From the NCBI GenBank assembly GCA_902610105.1, contig CACLUN010000001.1, positions 1-58,299 of the forward strand: 58,299 nucleotides of DNA. The letters run 5' to 3'. The notes beneath the pieces were generated by a model. It was not told the origin of the DNA and ran no database searches. It saw only the letters and a list, made by a program, of their open reading frames with translations. Made by a program: the position numbers and the translations under genes. Position 1 is the stretch's first letter. The number at the start of each line of letters is the position of its first letter. Below, piece after piece: positions 44,937 through 53,051 of this stretch. The stretch is from an uncultured Bacteroidota bacterium. Lineage in GTDB: Bacteria; Bacteroidota; Bacteroidia; Flavobacteriales; Flavobacteriaceae.

Positions 44937-45198
44937 TTTTATTATTTGAAATATTTTTTTGACGGGAACATTTAAATCTTAAAGTTTTCAATCCTTCATT
45001 TTCTAAAATTTTTAAATGCTTAGTTTTTCTTCCACTAACTCTTTTTCTCCATAGTTTAAAACTTGAATTTTTAAGGTTGTTTCGCATTATTTTTATAACC
45101 TCACTCTCAGAAACCCCAAACTGTTTTTTGATTGCATTAAATGTAGTTCTATCTTCCCACGCCATTTCAATAATTCTATCAATATTTATTTCATTCAT
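44929..45198 (-). CDS. TIGR03643 (DUF2805) family protein
   Basis: This 89-residue basic protein has the TIGR03643/DUF2805 pattern: DRIIEMAWEDRTTFNAIKKQFGVSESEVIKIMR near 7-39, which looks like a helix-turn-helix, then SSFKLWRKRVSGRKTKHLK. The second part is strongly basic, so nucleic-acid binding is plausible (inference). The family often sits beside photolyase genes, as here, where it is the last gene of the light cassette, two bases after the FeS-photolyase homologue. The C-terminus carries an extra 20-residue tail (CSRQKNISNNKIT). It overlaps murA at the 3' end. Confidence 0.82.
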   Translation of the reverse strand: MNEINIDRIIEMAWEDRTTFNAIKKQFGVSESEVIKIMRNNLKNSSFKLWRKRVSGRKTKHLKILENEGLKTLRFKCSRQKNISNNKIT

Positions 45199-45200
45199 AA

Positions 45201-46664
45201 TTACAGATCATCAATAAAATCGTTTGCTGTTTTTATAAGTAGTTCTTTTTTTTCAATATTCATTCTATCAAATGAGCTGACAAGCATTCTCATTCTAGGA
45301 TTTGTTGTAAAAAAATCTCTTTTTTTATCAATAAAATTCCAAAATAGGGAATCCCAAATTGGACACCAATCGCCTTTTTTATAATTACTCATCTTAAGTA
45401 TATAACTACTTCCACTAATGTATGGTTTTGTTGACATTAATCCGCCATCAGCAAATTGACTCATACCATATACATTTGGAACCATCACCCAATCATATGA
45501 ATCTATAAATAATTCCATAAACCATTTGTAAACTTCATCTGGATCAAATTCACAAAGAAGCATGAAGTTTCCAATTATCATTAATCTTTCAATATGATTT
45601 GCATATCCAGATTCATTTATTTTTTTTATGGTATCATCTACTGGTTCAATCCCGGTGGTTCCATCATAAAAAGATTTTGGAATTTTTCTTTTAAAGTTCC
45701 AAAAGTTTTTATTTCTTTCTTCCGTTCCTTTTGAAATATATACACCCCTTATAAATTCTCTCCAGCCTATAATTTGCCTAATAAATCCCTCAGTCGAATT
45801 GATCGGAATATTATTTTCATAATGAAATGATAGAATTTTTTTGATTAAATCTCTTGGATTAATTAATCCTACATTAATAAGTGGAGAAAGAACACTATGA
45901 TTCAAAATAGATTTTTCTTTTAAAACAGCATCTTCATAAGGTCCAAATTCATAAAATCTTGTCTTTAAAAAATTATCAAGCCAGTTATTAGCTGTATTAA
46001 AATCATAAGGGTAAAGTATTTCATCATTAATTAAACCAAAATTATCACCAAAATTCTTGTTCACGTAGTCAATAGATTCAAAGTAAAGTTGATTTTTTAC
46101 AGGAAAATCAATTTTTGGCGGAGTCTTATCTTTTGGATACTTTTCTCTGTTTTGATCATCATAGGTCCATTTTCCACCCTCAGGTTTATCAGAAATCATC
46201 ATTATATCCATTTTAATTCTTTGTTGTTTGTAAAAAGCTGTCTGAAAAAACTTTTTTTTGTCTGTTCTAAAAAATGTATTTAAATCATCATTATTATTAA
46301 TAAATAATGGATTTTCATATGTTTCAATTTGAATATTTTTTTTTGAACAACTTTGGCTGATCCTCTTTGAAAGCCAATTATCAACTGGATTATAAATTTT
46401 AATTTTATTTATATCCAACGTTTCAATTAGCTCTCTAATGTCAGAATTACTCTCGGTCGATTCAATATACCTAACATCATAACCTTTGTCCTCAAGGAAT
46501 AATTTATAAGATTTCATACTCATTCTATGAAATAGAATTTTTTGTTTATGAAATTTATAATGCTTAAAAAAAAGAAATTCCTCAACCAAAATGATTTTTT
46601 TAGAATTTGATAATAGTTCCGAATTTTTAAAAAGTTGATTTGGAAATATAATTGAATAATCCAT
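45201..46664 (-). CDS. FeS-BCP/(6-4) photolyase-type cryptochrome-photolyase homologue lacking the iron-sulfur ligands
   Basis: This 487-residue protein belongs to the deoxyribodipyrimidine photolyase-related (PhrB/CryB, FeS-BCP) group. Class marks are LFHRMSMKSYKLFLEDKGYDVRYIE (antenna domain), FIRQIIGWREFIRGVY near 298, HIERLMIIGNFMLL near 360, PNVYGMSQFADGGLMSTKPYISG near 397, and SYILKMSNYKKGDW. Characterised members hold a [4Fe-4S] cluster on four Cys. The whole protein here has only three Cys, and the two-Cys loop usually following KMS is replaced by NYKKGDW. Either (6-4) photoproduct repair without the cluster or a light-sensing role is possible. It sits two bases from the photolyase gene. 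Confidence 0.88.
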   Translation of the reverse strand: MDYSIIFPNQLFKNSELLSNSKKIILVEEFLFFKHYKFHKQKILFHRMSMKSYKLFLEDKGYDVRYIESTESNSDIRELIETLDINKIKIYNPVDNWLSKRISQSCSKKNIQIETYENPLFINNNDDLNTFFRTDKKKFFQTAFYKQQRIKMDIMMISDKPEGGKWTYDDQNREKYPKDKTPPKIDFPVKNQLYFESIDYVNKNFGDNFGLINDEILYPYDFNTANNWLDNFLKTRFYEFGPYEDAVLKEKSILNHSVLSPLINVGLINPRDLIKKILSFHYENNIPINSTEGFIRQIIGWREFIRGVYISKGTEERNKNFWNFKRKIPKSFYDGTTGIEPVDDTIKKINESGYANHIERLMIIGNFMLLCEFDPDEVYKWFMELFIDSYDWVMVPNVYGMSQFADGGLMSTKPYISGSSYILKMSNYKKGDWCPIWDSLFWNFIDKKRDFFTTNPRMRMLVSSFDRMNIEKKELLIKTANDFIDDL

Positions 46665-46666
46665 TT

Positions 46667-47953
46667 TTAATTAAGAGCTTCTTTATAAGTTTTTAGACAT
46701 CTTTCCCTAGCAAATTTATGATCAACTATTTTTTCTGTATAACTTTTTTCATCAAATTCAGGTATCCATTTTTTTATGTATTCTTTCTGCTTATCAAACT
46801 TGATTTGTTGAGATTCAGGATTAAAAATTCTAAAATATGGAGCTGCATCAACTCCACAGCCAGCAACCCATTGCCAATTTCCAACATTACTTGCTTGTTC
46901 ATAATCAAATAGCTTGTCAGCAAAATATTTTTCTCCCAATCTCCAATCAATTAGAAGATGTTTACATAAAAAACTACCTACAATCATCCTCAGTCTGTTG
47001 TGCATGAATCCAGTTTTATTCAGCTCATTCATGCCAGCGTCAACTATTGGGTATCCTGTTTTTCCATCACACCACAATTTGAAATCATTCATGTTTGTTC
47101 TCCATTTTATCCGTTCATATTTTTCTTTAAACGAAGTATTTATTGTATGAGGATAATGCCACAATATTTGGATAAAAAACTCTCTCCAAATAAGCTCTTT
47201 CAAATATGTATTATTAAAGCTCTTTGACGATTTATTAACAATGTTTCTTAGACTTAATGTGCCAAATCTTAAATGTACACCAACTCTTGATGTACTGTCT
47301 AGTGCTGGAAAATTCCTTGTGTCTTCATATTTGTCAATAATATTATTGTTTAACACATAATTTTTTGGATATATTACTTCATTGTTAAAAGTTTTATTAA
47401 AATCAGCGTGTTCAATATTATTAGCTTTAACAAGATTATGTAAATGATTTTCAGAATTATAAATTTCAAGTTTGGATTCTTTAAATTTTTCTAACCATTT
47501 TTTTGAGTAAGGTGTGTACACAACATACGGTGTTCCATCATTTTTGACAATTTCATCTTCTTCAAAAATTACATGATCTTTAAATGAGTAATATGAAACA
47601 CCTTGTTTATCACAAATTTTAACAATATCCTGATCTCTTTCTTTGGCATAAGGTTCATAATCCTTATTACAAAATATGGCTTTAATGTTATATTGCTTAA
47701 TTAACTGACTGATAACATCAGATGGCTTACCTTTAAAAGTAAAAATTTTGTTATTTGTGGATTGAAGTTTTGAATTCATTTCTTTAATTGCATCGGAAAT
47801 GAATTTCAATCTATGATCATTTTCCTCTAACTTGTTAGTAATATTTGTATCATAAATAAAAATTGGTAGTACTGTATTACCATACTTTAAAGCTTTATAA
47901 AGTCCATGATTATCATTTAATCTTAAATCTCTTCTAAACCAAAAAATAATCAC
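46667..47953 (-). CDS. phrB: Deoxyribodipyrimidine photolyase (class I CPD type)
   Basis: This 428-residue photolyase repairs UV-induced cyclobutane pyrimidine dimers using blue light and FADH-. The antenna domain starts IIFWFRRDLRLNDNHGLYKAL. The FAD domain includes SRVGVHLRFGTLSLR near 222, LKELIWREFFIQI near 250, GYPIVDAGMNELNKTGFMHNRLRMIVGSFL near 301 and the signature DYEQASNVGNWQWVAGCGVDAAPYFRIFNP near 350-380. It is in a tight operon: the SDR gene is six bases upstream and the FeS-photolyase homologue two bases downstream. Confidence 0.95.
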   Translation of the reverse strand: MIIFWFRRDLRLNDNHGLYKALKYGNTVLPIFIYDTNITNKLEENDHRLKFISDAIKEMNSKLQSTNNKIFTFKGKPSDVISQLIKQYNIKAIFCNKDYEPYAKERDQDIVKICDKQGVSYYSFKDHVIFEEDEIVKNDGTPYVVYTPYSKKWLEKFKESKLEIYNSENHLHNLVKANNIEHADFNKTFNNEVIYPKNYVLNNNIIDKYEDTRNFPALDSTSRVGVHLRFGTLSLRNIVNKSSKSFNNTYLKELIWREFFIQILWHYPHTINTSFKEKYERIKWRTNMNDFKLWCDGKTGYPIVDAGMNELNKTGFMHNRLRMIVGSFLCKHLLIDWRLGEKYFADKLFDYEQASNVGNWQWVAGCGVDAAPYFRIFNPESQQIKFDKQKEYIKKWIPEFDEKSYTEKIVDHKFARERCLKTYKEALN

Positions 47954-47959
47954 TATTTA

Positions 47960-48655
47960 TTAGTTTTTAATTATGGTTGAAAGTCCACCATCAACAGAGA
48001 TAATTTGACCAGTTATCCATGTTGACTTATCAGACAGGAGGAAATTGATCATTTCAGAAATATCATCCTTACTACCAATTCTGTTTAGAGGGTGTTTTTC
48101 AGATGACTTTTGAACTTTGATTTCATTATTTAAAAATCTATTTGCTAGGGGAGTGTTAACAATTGATGGAGCAATCACATTAACTCTTATTTTTGGCGCA
48201 AATTCTGCTGCTAAAGATTTAGCTAACCCTTCAATTGCCCCTTTGGATAAAGCTACACTTGAGTGAAAGGGCATTCCTTTTGAAACTGCAACAGTACTAA
48301 GAAAAACAATACTTGCATTGATCGAAGTTGACAAATTCGGTAAAATAGTTTTTAAAACTTTTATTAGAGACAATACATTTATATCTAAATCCTCTTGAAA
48401 GGACTCTAAACTTAGTCCTTTAAAAGGTCGCAAATTAATACTGCCGGGAAGATAAACAAAACCATCAATTGTTGTGGGAAGTTCATTTACGTTAAGTGAA
48501 TCAGTTTTTGCATCAAACTTTAAATACTTAACATTATTATGTTTAAACTCAGGCTCAGTTCTAGACGCTACAATTACATTGTTATTATCAGCGAGAATTT
48601 TTGATAAAGAAGATCCGATTCCATATGAACCTCCGATTAATAGTATATTTTTCAT
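47960..48655 (-). CDS. SDR-family protein with Val at the catalytic Tyr position
   Basis: This 231-residue classical short-chain dehydrogenase fold has the nucleotide loop GGSYGIGSSL at 8-17, an INVLSL stretch near 92, and a C-terminal VDGGLSTI. The active-site helix reads MPFHSSVALSKGAIEGLAKSLA: the Lys of YxxxK is Lys138, but the Tyr position is Val134. Dehydrogenase activity by the usual mechanism is therefore unlikely, although a Ser (STVA near 120) remains. Its ATG overlaps the SRPBCC stop (ATGA). It is part of the light cassette, where homologous SDRs are often found with photolyases. Confidence 0.88.
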   Translation of the reverse strand: MKNILLIGGSYGIGSSLSKILADNNNVIVASRTEPEFKHNNVKYLKFDAKTDSLNVNELPTTIDGFVYLPGSINLRPFKGLSLESFQEDLDINVLSLIKVLKTILPNLSTSINASIVFLSTVAVSKGMPFHSSVALSKGAIEGLAKSLAAEFAPKIRVNVIAPSIVNTPLANRFLNNEIKVQKSSEKHPLNRIGSKDDISEMINFLLSDKSTWITGQIISVDGGLSTIIKN

Positions 48656-49116
48656 TTTAAATCACCAAATAGTTCAATTAACTTTTTTCTTCTATAGACA
48701 AATATCGAGCCAAGTTTTTTTTGAACAAAAAGGTAATTTGCAAGAACACCAATAGGACCAAATGGGATTTTATAGTGGATAACATCTTCCATTTCAATTC
48801 CACCATCTATTTCTTTAATAAAATGTTTGTGATGCCATAAACTATAGGGGCCAAACCTTTGCTCATCTACAAAGTATTTTTTATCAACCACATGTGTTAT
48901 TTCAGTTACCCACTTTAACGGAATATTTAGTATTGGAGTAACAATGTAAACTATGATTTGACCTGGATAAACTTTTTTAAAATCACAATCAATAATTTTA
49001 AAATTCATTTCATTGGGAGTAATGGTTTTAAGATTTTTAGGATTTGATAAAAAATCCCAGGCTTCATCTACTGAGATAGGTAATTTTTGCTTAGTGTGTA
49101 TTTTAAAAATTTTCAT
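48652..49116 (-). CDS. SRPBCC family protein (cell-division-inhibitor/cyclase-like)
   Basis: This protein has 154 residues from the ATG at 49116, where the family N-terminus MKIFKIHTKQKLPISVDEAWDFLSNPKNLKTITP begins; an in-frame upstream ATG at 49146 would add ten atypical residues. The helix-grip fold is shown by the strand pattern and the WHHKHFIKE..GIEMEDVIHYKIPFGPIG centre with a C-terminal helix. Such proteins bind hydrophobic ligands, and this subgroup (often labelled SulA-like or cyclase) clusters with SDR and photolyase genes in aquatic bacteria. It heads the five-gene minus-strand cassette and is divergent from the DUF2911 gene. Confidence 0.82.
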   Translation of the reverse strand: MKIFKIHTKQKLPISVDEAWDFLSNPKNLKTITPNEMNFKIIDCDFKKVYPGQIIVYIVTPILNIPLKWVTEITHVVDKKYFVDEQRFGPYSLWHHKHFIKEIDGGIEMEDVIHYKIPFGPIGVLANYLFVQKKLGSIFVYRRKKLIELFGDLK

Positions 49117-49151
49117 AATCTTTGTAAAAATAAATCTTAATATCAAAAAAC

Positions 49152-49997
49152 ATGAAAAAATTCATCTCTTTATTTTTTACTTTACTGTTAGTTCAGTTTA
49201 CTTACTCCCAGTTGCAATCACCAGTAGCTAGTCCACGAGCAAAAATCTCTCAAAAAGTTGGATTAGTTGATATTAAATTGGATTATTCCAGGCCGTCCAA
49301 AAAGGGTAGGACAATATTTGGCAATTTAATTCCCTATAAACAAATTTGGAGAACAGGAGCAAATCAAGCTACTACGATCTCTTTCTCTGATGACGTTAAA
49401 ATTAATGGTCAATTGGTAGAGAAAGGTGAATATCATGTTTATTCTGTTCCAGGTGAGTCTAAAATTGACCTTGTCATTTATGAAAAAACTAGTGCATGGG
49501 GATCTTTAAAAAGCTTTGATGAATCTCTAATAAAGGCAAGAGTTAGTACTGATTTCTATGATTTACCATTTGCAGTTGAAACTTTCACTCTTTCTTTAGG
49601 CGATATTTCAAATGCAGGTGCTAGTTTAAATTTATTATGGGACAACAAGGCAGCAGTATTTATTATTGATGCTTTAACCAAGGAAAAAATGATAACAAAC
49701 ATTAATGAAGTTATGTCAGGAAATCCTTCCAAGGCGGATTACCAAAAAGCTGCAATTTATTTCTATGAAGAAGATCTTGATATTAATAAAGCTCTAAAAT
49801 GGATTGATATTGCATTACCAGACTCAAAAGATTTAAAATATTGGCAACTTAGATATAAAGCTATAATTTATGAAAAGGCAGGTAAAATGAAAAAAGCAAA
49901 AAAATATGCCAAACAAGGCTATGAAATTGCCAAAAAGGCAAATTCTCCTGATGCAATGAATACTTTAAAAATTGTTTATGATAGACTTCATAATTAA
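49152..49997 (+). CDS. Exported DUF2911 domain protein
   Basis: This 281-residue protein starts with a clear signal peptide (MKKFISLFFTLLLVQFTYS) and then the DUF2911 domain. Family stretches include SPRAKISQKVGLVDIKLDYSRPSKKGRTIFGNLIPYKQIWRTGANQATTI (about 30-80), KGEYHVYSVPG near 97 and AWGSLKSFDES near 117. The C-terminal 80 residues are helical with TPR-like character (DYQKAAIYFYEEDLDINKALKWID). The function is unknown. It is probably periplasmic and common in Bacteroidota. Its end overlaps the symporter gene's end by four bases. Confidence 0.87.
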   Translation: MKKFISLFFTLLLVQFTYSQLQSPVASPRAKISQKVGLVDIKLDYSRPSKKGRTIFGNLIPYKQIWRTGANQATTISFSDDVKINGQLVEKGEYHVYSVPGESKIDLVIYEKTSAWGSLKSFDESLIKARVSTDFYDLPFAVETFTLSLGDISNAGASLNLLWDNKAAVFIIDALTKEKMITNINEVMSGNPSKADYQKAAIYFYEEDLDINKALKWIDIALPDSKDLKYWQLRYKAIIYEKAGKMKKAKKYAKQGYEIAKKANSPDAMNTLKIVYDRLHN

Positions 49998-51646
49998 CTA
50001 TTAACTTTTTCTGTTAAAGCAGAAAATATAACTGTTAAAAATGCGCCTATAACATTTAGCCATAAAAAACTAATATCAGTGGAGAAAAATATCACAAATA
50101 TTAAAAACTGTGATAAACATGCTGACCAAAAAACTGAATTAGATTTTACTTTTTTTAGGAAAATAGCAACCAAAAATATTCCTAATATAGTTCCATAAAA
50201 AATAGAACCTATAATATTTACAAGTTGTATCAAGTTTTCGAACAATGTTCCAAAACTTGCAAAAATTATCGCAATAATACCCCACATCACAGTAAATAAT
50301 TTAGTTGCAACTAAATAGTGTTTTTCAGTTTTTTTTTGATTATGATTTCTCTTATAAAGATCAATGGTTGTTGTGGCAGCCAATGCATTTAGTTCTGATG
50401 CAGTTGATGACATTGCAGCACATATTATTACAGCTATTAATAATCCAATTAACCCTTTTGGTAAATAGTTTAATATAAAATGAAGAAATACGTAGTCCTT
50501 ATCATTTTCTTCAATTGTATTTTCAGTGCTCGAAACCAATTCTTTTACATCATTTCTAATTTCTTTTTCTTTTGTTTGTAGTGAATTTAGTTCACTTGGA
50601 AAATCCATCTCACTTACTAAAAAATTTTCTTGAAGTCTTCTTTTTTCAGAGTTTATTTCATCATACTGCTTTGATATTACATTAAATTCATTAGTATGCT
50701 TCTCCTCGAGGTGGGATATGACTTGAGGGTTGAAATTAACGGGTGATGTATTAAATTCAAAGAATACAAATACCATAACACCAAGCAGCAATATGAAAAA
50801 TTGCATTGGTATTTTAAAAACACCATTAAAAATTAACCCAAGTCTAATTTCTTTAACAGACTTACCTGAGATATATCTTTGAACTTGACTTTGATCTGTA
50901 CCAAAGTACGACAAAGCCAAAAATAGACCACCTGTTATACCACTCCAAAATGTATATCTATTATTTATATCCAATGAAAAATCAAGTATTTTAAATTTTT
51001 CACTTGAGCGAGAATAATCCAAAAATTTTGAAATAGTTAAATTTTCGGGATATTTATCTATCAAAAAAAAGAAAACAAAAAACAAGCCTAAAAATATCAC
51101 AAACATCTGTTGTTTTTGCGTAATATTTACGGCCTTAGTACCCCCTGAAACAGTATAAACTATTACTAAAAATCCAACTAAAAAATTTAAAATTTTAATA
51201 TCAATTCCTAAAACAGTTGAAAGAATAATAGAGGGAGCAAAAATCGTGATGCCTGCTGCAAGGCCTCTTTGTACTAGAAATAAAATTGCTCCTAATGTTC
51301 TTGTTTTTCTATCAAATCTATTTTCTAGAAACTCATATGCAGTATAAATTTTGAGTTTGTGATATAATGGAACAAAAAATATACATATTATAATCATGGC
51401 AAGAGGAAGACCTAAATAGAATTGTAAAAATCCCATCCCATCATAATATCCTTGACCTGGTGTAGATAAAAAAGTTATAGCACTTGCTTGCGTTGCCATA
51501 ACAGAAATCCCAATTGTAAACCAATTTGACGAGTTATCGCCTTTTAGAAATGACTGAATATTTTTATTTTTTCTTGTCTTGTAAGAACCATATACTACAA
51601 TAAATAGAATTGTAAAGATTAATATTATCCAATCGTCTTGATGCAT
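49994..51646 (-). CDS. Sodium:solute symporter (SSS family)
   Basis: This 550-residue inner-membrane transporter of the SSS/LeuT-fold family has about 13-14 helices. Key stretches are DWIILIFTILFIVVYGSYKTRKNKNIQSFL (helix 1 and the first loop), SVMATQASAITFLSTPGQGYYDGMGF near 48-73 (sodium-site helix), YTVSGGTKAVNITQKQQMFVIFLGL near 162 and SYFGTDQSQVQRYISGKS near 243. An unusually long hydrophilic loop of about 70 residues with coiled-coil character (about 305-375) interrupts two helices. The substrate is unknown. It is preceded, three bases upstream, by a 25-codon membrane ORF. Confidence 0.9.
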   Translation of the reverse strand: MHQDDWIILIFTILFIVVYGSYKTRKNKNIQSFLKGDNSSNWFTIGISVMATQASAITFLSTPGQGYYDGMGFLQFYLGLPLAMIIICIFFVPLYHKLKIYTAYEFLENRFDRKTRTLGAILFLVQRGLAAGITIFAPSIILSTVLGIDIKILNFLVGFLVIVYTVSGGTKAVNITQKQQMFVIFLGLFFVFFFLIDKYPENLTISKFLDYSRSSEKFKILDFSLDINNRYTFWSGITGGLFLALSYFGTDQSQVQRYISGKSVKEIRLGLIFNGVFKIPMQFFILLLGVMVFVFFEFNTSPVNFNPQVISHLEEKHTNEFNVISKQYDEINSEKRRLQENFLVSEMDFPSELNSLQTKEKEIRNDVKELVSSTENTIEENDKDYVFLHFILNYLPKGLIGLLIAVIICAAMSSTASELNALAATTTIDLYKRNHNQKKTEKHYLVATKLFTVMWGIIAIIFASFGTLFENLIQLVNIIGSIFYGTILGIFLVAIFLKKVKSNSVFWSACLSQFLIFVIFFSTDISFLWLNVIGAFLTVIFSALTEKVNS

Positions 51647-51649
51647 AGT

Positions 51650-51727
51650 TTACATAATAATCAAGAAAAAAAAGATATACATCAAATTTAATAATAGTAC
51701 GATAGTGTATTCTTTTTCCCAATTCAT
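51650..51727 (-). CDS. Putative 25-residue single-span membrane microprotein, possible symporter partner
   Basis: This is an ATG-to-TAA ORF of 25 codons. The product starts MNWEKEYTIVLLLN and ends YIFFFLIIM: a short polar N-terminus with Trp and charges, then one hydrophobic helix. It fits the gap between kdsC and the symporter gene almost exactly, nine bases after the kdsC stop and three bases before the symporter ATG. The fit is what real operonic genes in this window show. I do not recognise a named family. Small extra subunits are known for some SSS transporters, so a helper role is an inference. Confidence 0.55.
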   Translation of the reverse strand: MNWEKEYTIVLLLNLMYIFFFLIIM

Positions 51728-51736
51728 AATCACTAA

Positions 51737-52240
51737 TTATTTCATACTCCAATCACCATGGATTGTGAGAACTTGTTCAATTATGTCTCTAACACAACCA
51801 TTACCTCCCTTTTTATCTGAAATATAATCTACGATTTTTCGAACCTCAGGAGCTGCATCATTTGGGCAACAAGATAATCCTACTAGTTCAAGAATTTTAA
51901 TATCAGGTAAGTCATCTCCCATAAATGATGTTTCTTCCAATTCAATGTTATTTTCTTTTAGATAATCCTTAAAGACTTTAATCTTATCATCAACACCTAA
52001 AAATACACTTTTAACTCCCAATCTATTTAATCTTTTTCTAACTCCCTCATTATTACCACCACTTATAACACAAATATTATATCCCTTGTCTGATGCTAGT
52101 TTAACTGCAATACCATCTCTTGTGCTAAAAATTCTTAATTCATTTCCATTTGAATCCACGACAATTGATCCATCCGTGAATACTCCATCCACATCAAATA
52201 CAAAGTTTTTAATTTTTTTAAGTTTTTCCTTATAATTCAT
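51737..52240 (-). CDS. kdsC: 3-deoxy-D-manno-octulosonate 8-phosphate phosphatase (HAD)
   Basis: KdsC removes phosphate from KDO-8-P to give KDO for lipopolysaccharide. The HAD nucleophile motif is FVFDVDGVFTDG (Asp16, Asp18). STRDGIAVKLASDKG near 44, ISGGNNEGVRKR near 65, and GDDLPDIKILELVGLSCCPNDAAPEV near 109 are the KdsC-type loops. No cap domain is present, and 167 residues is normal. The ATG overlaps the end of the DUF2520 gene by 11 bases. Downstream it runs into the small membrane ORF and the symporter gene. Confidence 0.93.
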   Translation of the reverse strand: MNYKEKLKKIKNFVFDVDGVFTDGSIVVDSNGNELRIFSTRDGIAVKLASDKGYNICVISGGNNEGVRKRLNRLGVKSVFLGVDDKIKVFKDYLKENNIELEETSFMGDDLPDIKILELVGLSCCPNDAAPEVRKIVDYISDKKGGNGCVRDIIEQVLTIHGDWSMK

Positions 52241-52985
52241 TAGATCTAATACTTTTAGTTATTTCTTTATATAAATTTAAAAAATCACTTTCATTTAATT
52301 GTCTTAAATGACTCTCAATAGTTAAATTATCATTTCTTAAAGCTGGACCAGTTTGTGCTTCAGATGTTGTCATTCTATCTAACTTATTAAAAGTTTCTTT
52401 GATTAGAGGTTGAAGTATTTTTTTATCAATTCCGTTTTTCTCTAAAATTTGTTCAGCCTTAAAAACTAAATGATTTGTAAAGTTATTAGCTATAGTGGCT
52501 GATAGGTGACAAATTGCTCTTTCATTAGATGACATTTTACAAACTTTCTTAGAGAAAATTTTCGAGAATTTTTCAATTTTCTTCTGATTAATTTTATTGT
52601 TTGCTTCTATAATTATTGGTATTTCTCTAAAGTTTAAATTAGTCTCATAGCTAAATGTTTGTAAAGGGTAAAAAACACCATAGTTTTTATGATTTGAAAG
52701 AACATTAATATTTGTATTTCCAGACACGTGCAGCACTATTCCTTCCTTTGAATCAAATTGATTACTAACATTATAAATTTCATTATCAGAAACTGCAATT
52801 AAATAAAAGTCACTTTTTTTTATATTTTTTATTTCTTTAGTGTATTCTACATCATCGTTAATATGTTTTGGCCTAAATTTAGATCTTCCATAGACCTGAT
52901 TTAATTTTAATCTCTTATTATTTAAAATTTCATTCATTAAGTTGAATGAAAGTCTTCCAGAGCCAATTAAAGTTACGTCGATCAT
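52230..52985 (-). CDS. Rossmann-like DUF2520 protein (P5C-reductase/6PGDH-like)
   Basis: This 251-residue protein has an N-terminal Rossmann fold (MIDVTLIGSGRLSFNLMNEIL; loop G-S-G-R-L-S) and DFYLIAVSDNEI near 62, followed by a helical DUF2520 domain (about 130-250) with CHLSATIANNFTNHLVFKAEQIL. The family resembles ketopantoate reductase and pyrroline-5-carboxylate reductase but has no known reaction. In Bacteroidota it regularly precedes kdsC, as here (11-base overlap), so an envelope-sugar link is possible. Confidence 0.87.
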   Translation of the reverse strand: MIDVTLIGSGRLSFNLMNEILNNKRLKLNQVYGRSKFRPKHINDDVEYTKEIKNIKKSDFYLIAVSDNEIYNVSNQFDSKEGIVLHVSGNTNINVLSNHKNYGVFYPLQTFSYETNLNFREIPIIIEANNKINQKKIEKFSKIFSKKVCKMSSNERAICHLSATIANNFTNHLVFKAEQILEKNGIDKKILQPLIKETFNKLDRMTTSEAQTGPALRNDNLTIESHLRQLNESDFLNLYKEITKSIRSNEL

Positions 52986-53034
52986 TAAAAAAATATAATC
53001 TGAAATTTACAACAATTGATTTGATTGTTTTTGT

Positions 53035-53042
53035 TAGGTTTG
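53035..53042 (+). promoter_or_regulatory. Candidate -7 box (TAGGTTTG) for ndk
   Basis: This is a match to TAnnTTTG ending nine bases before the ndk ATG. A TTG lies 16 bases further upstream (53016-53018), shorter than the usual spacing. Confidence 0.45.
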
Positions 53043-53051
53043 CAAAAAAAA

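Noticed and set aside
51564..51752. 62-codon minus-strand frame over the symporter start
   Set aside because: It overlaps kdsC and symporter coding sequence in another frame; the 25-codon ORF at 51650-51727 fits the gap far better.
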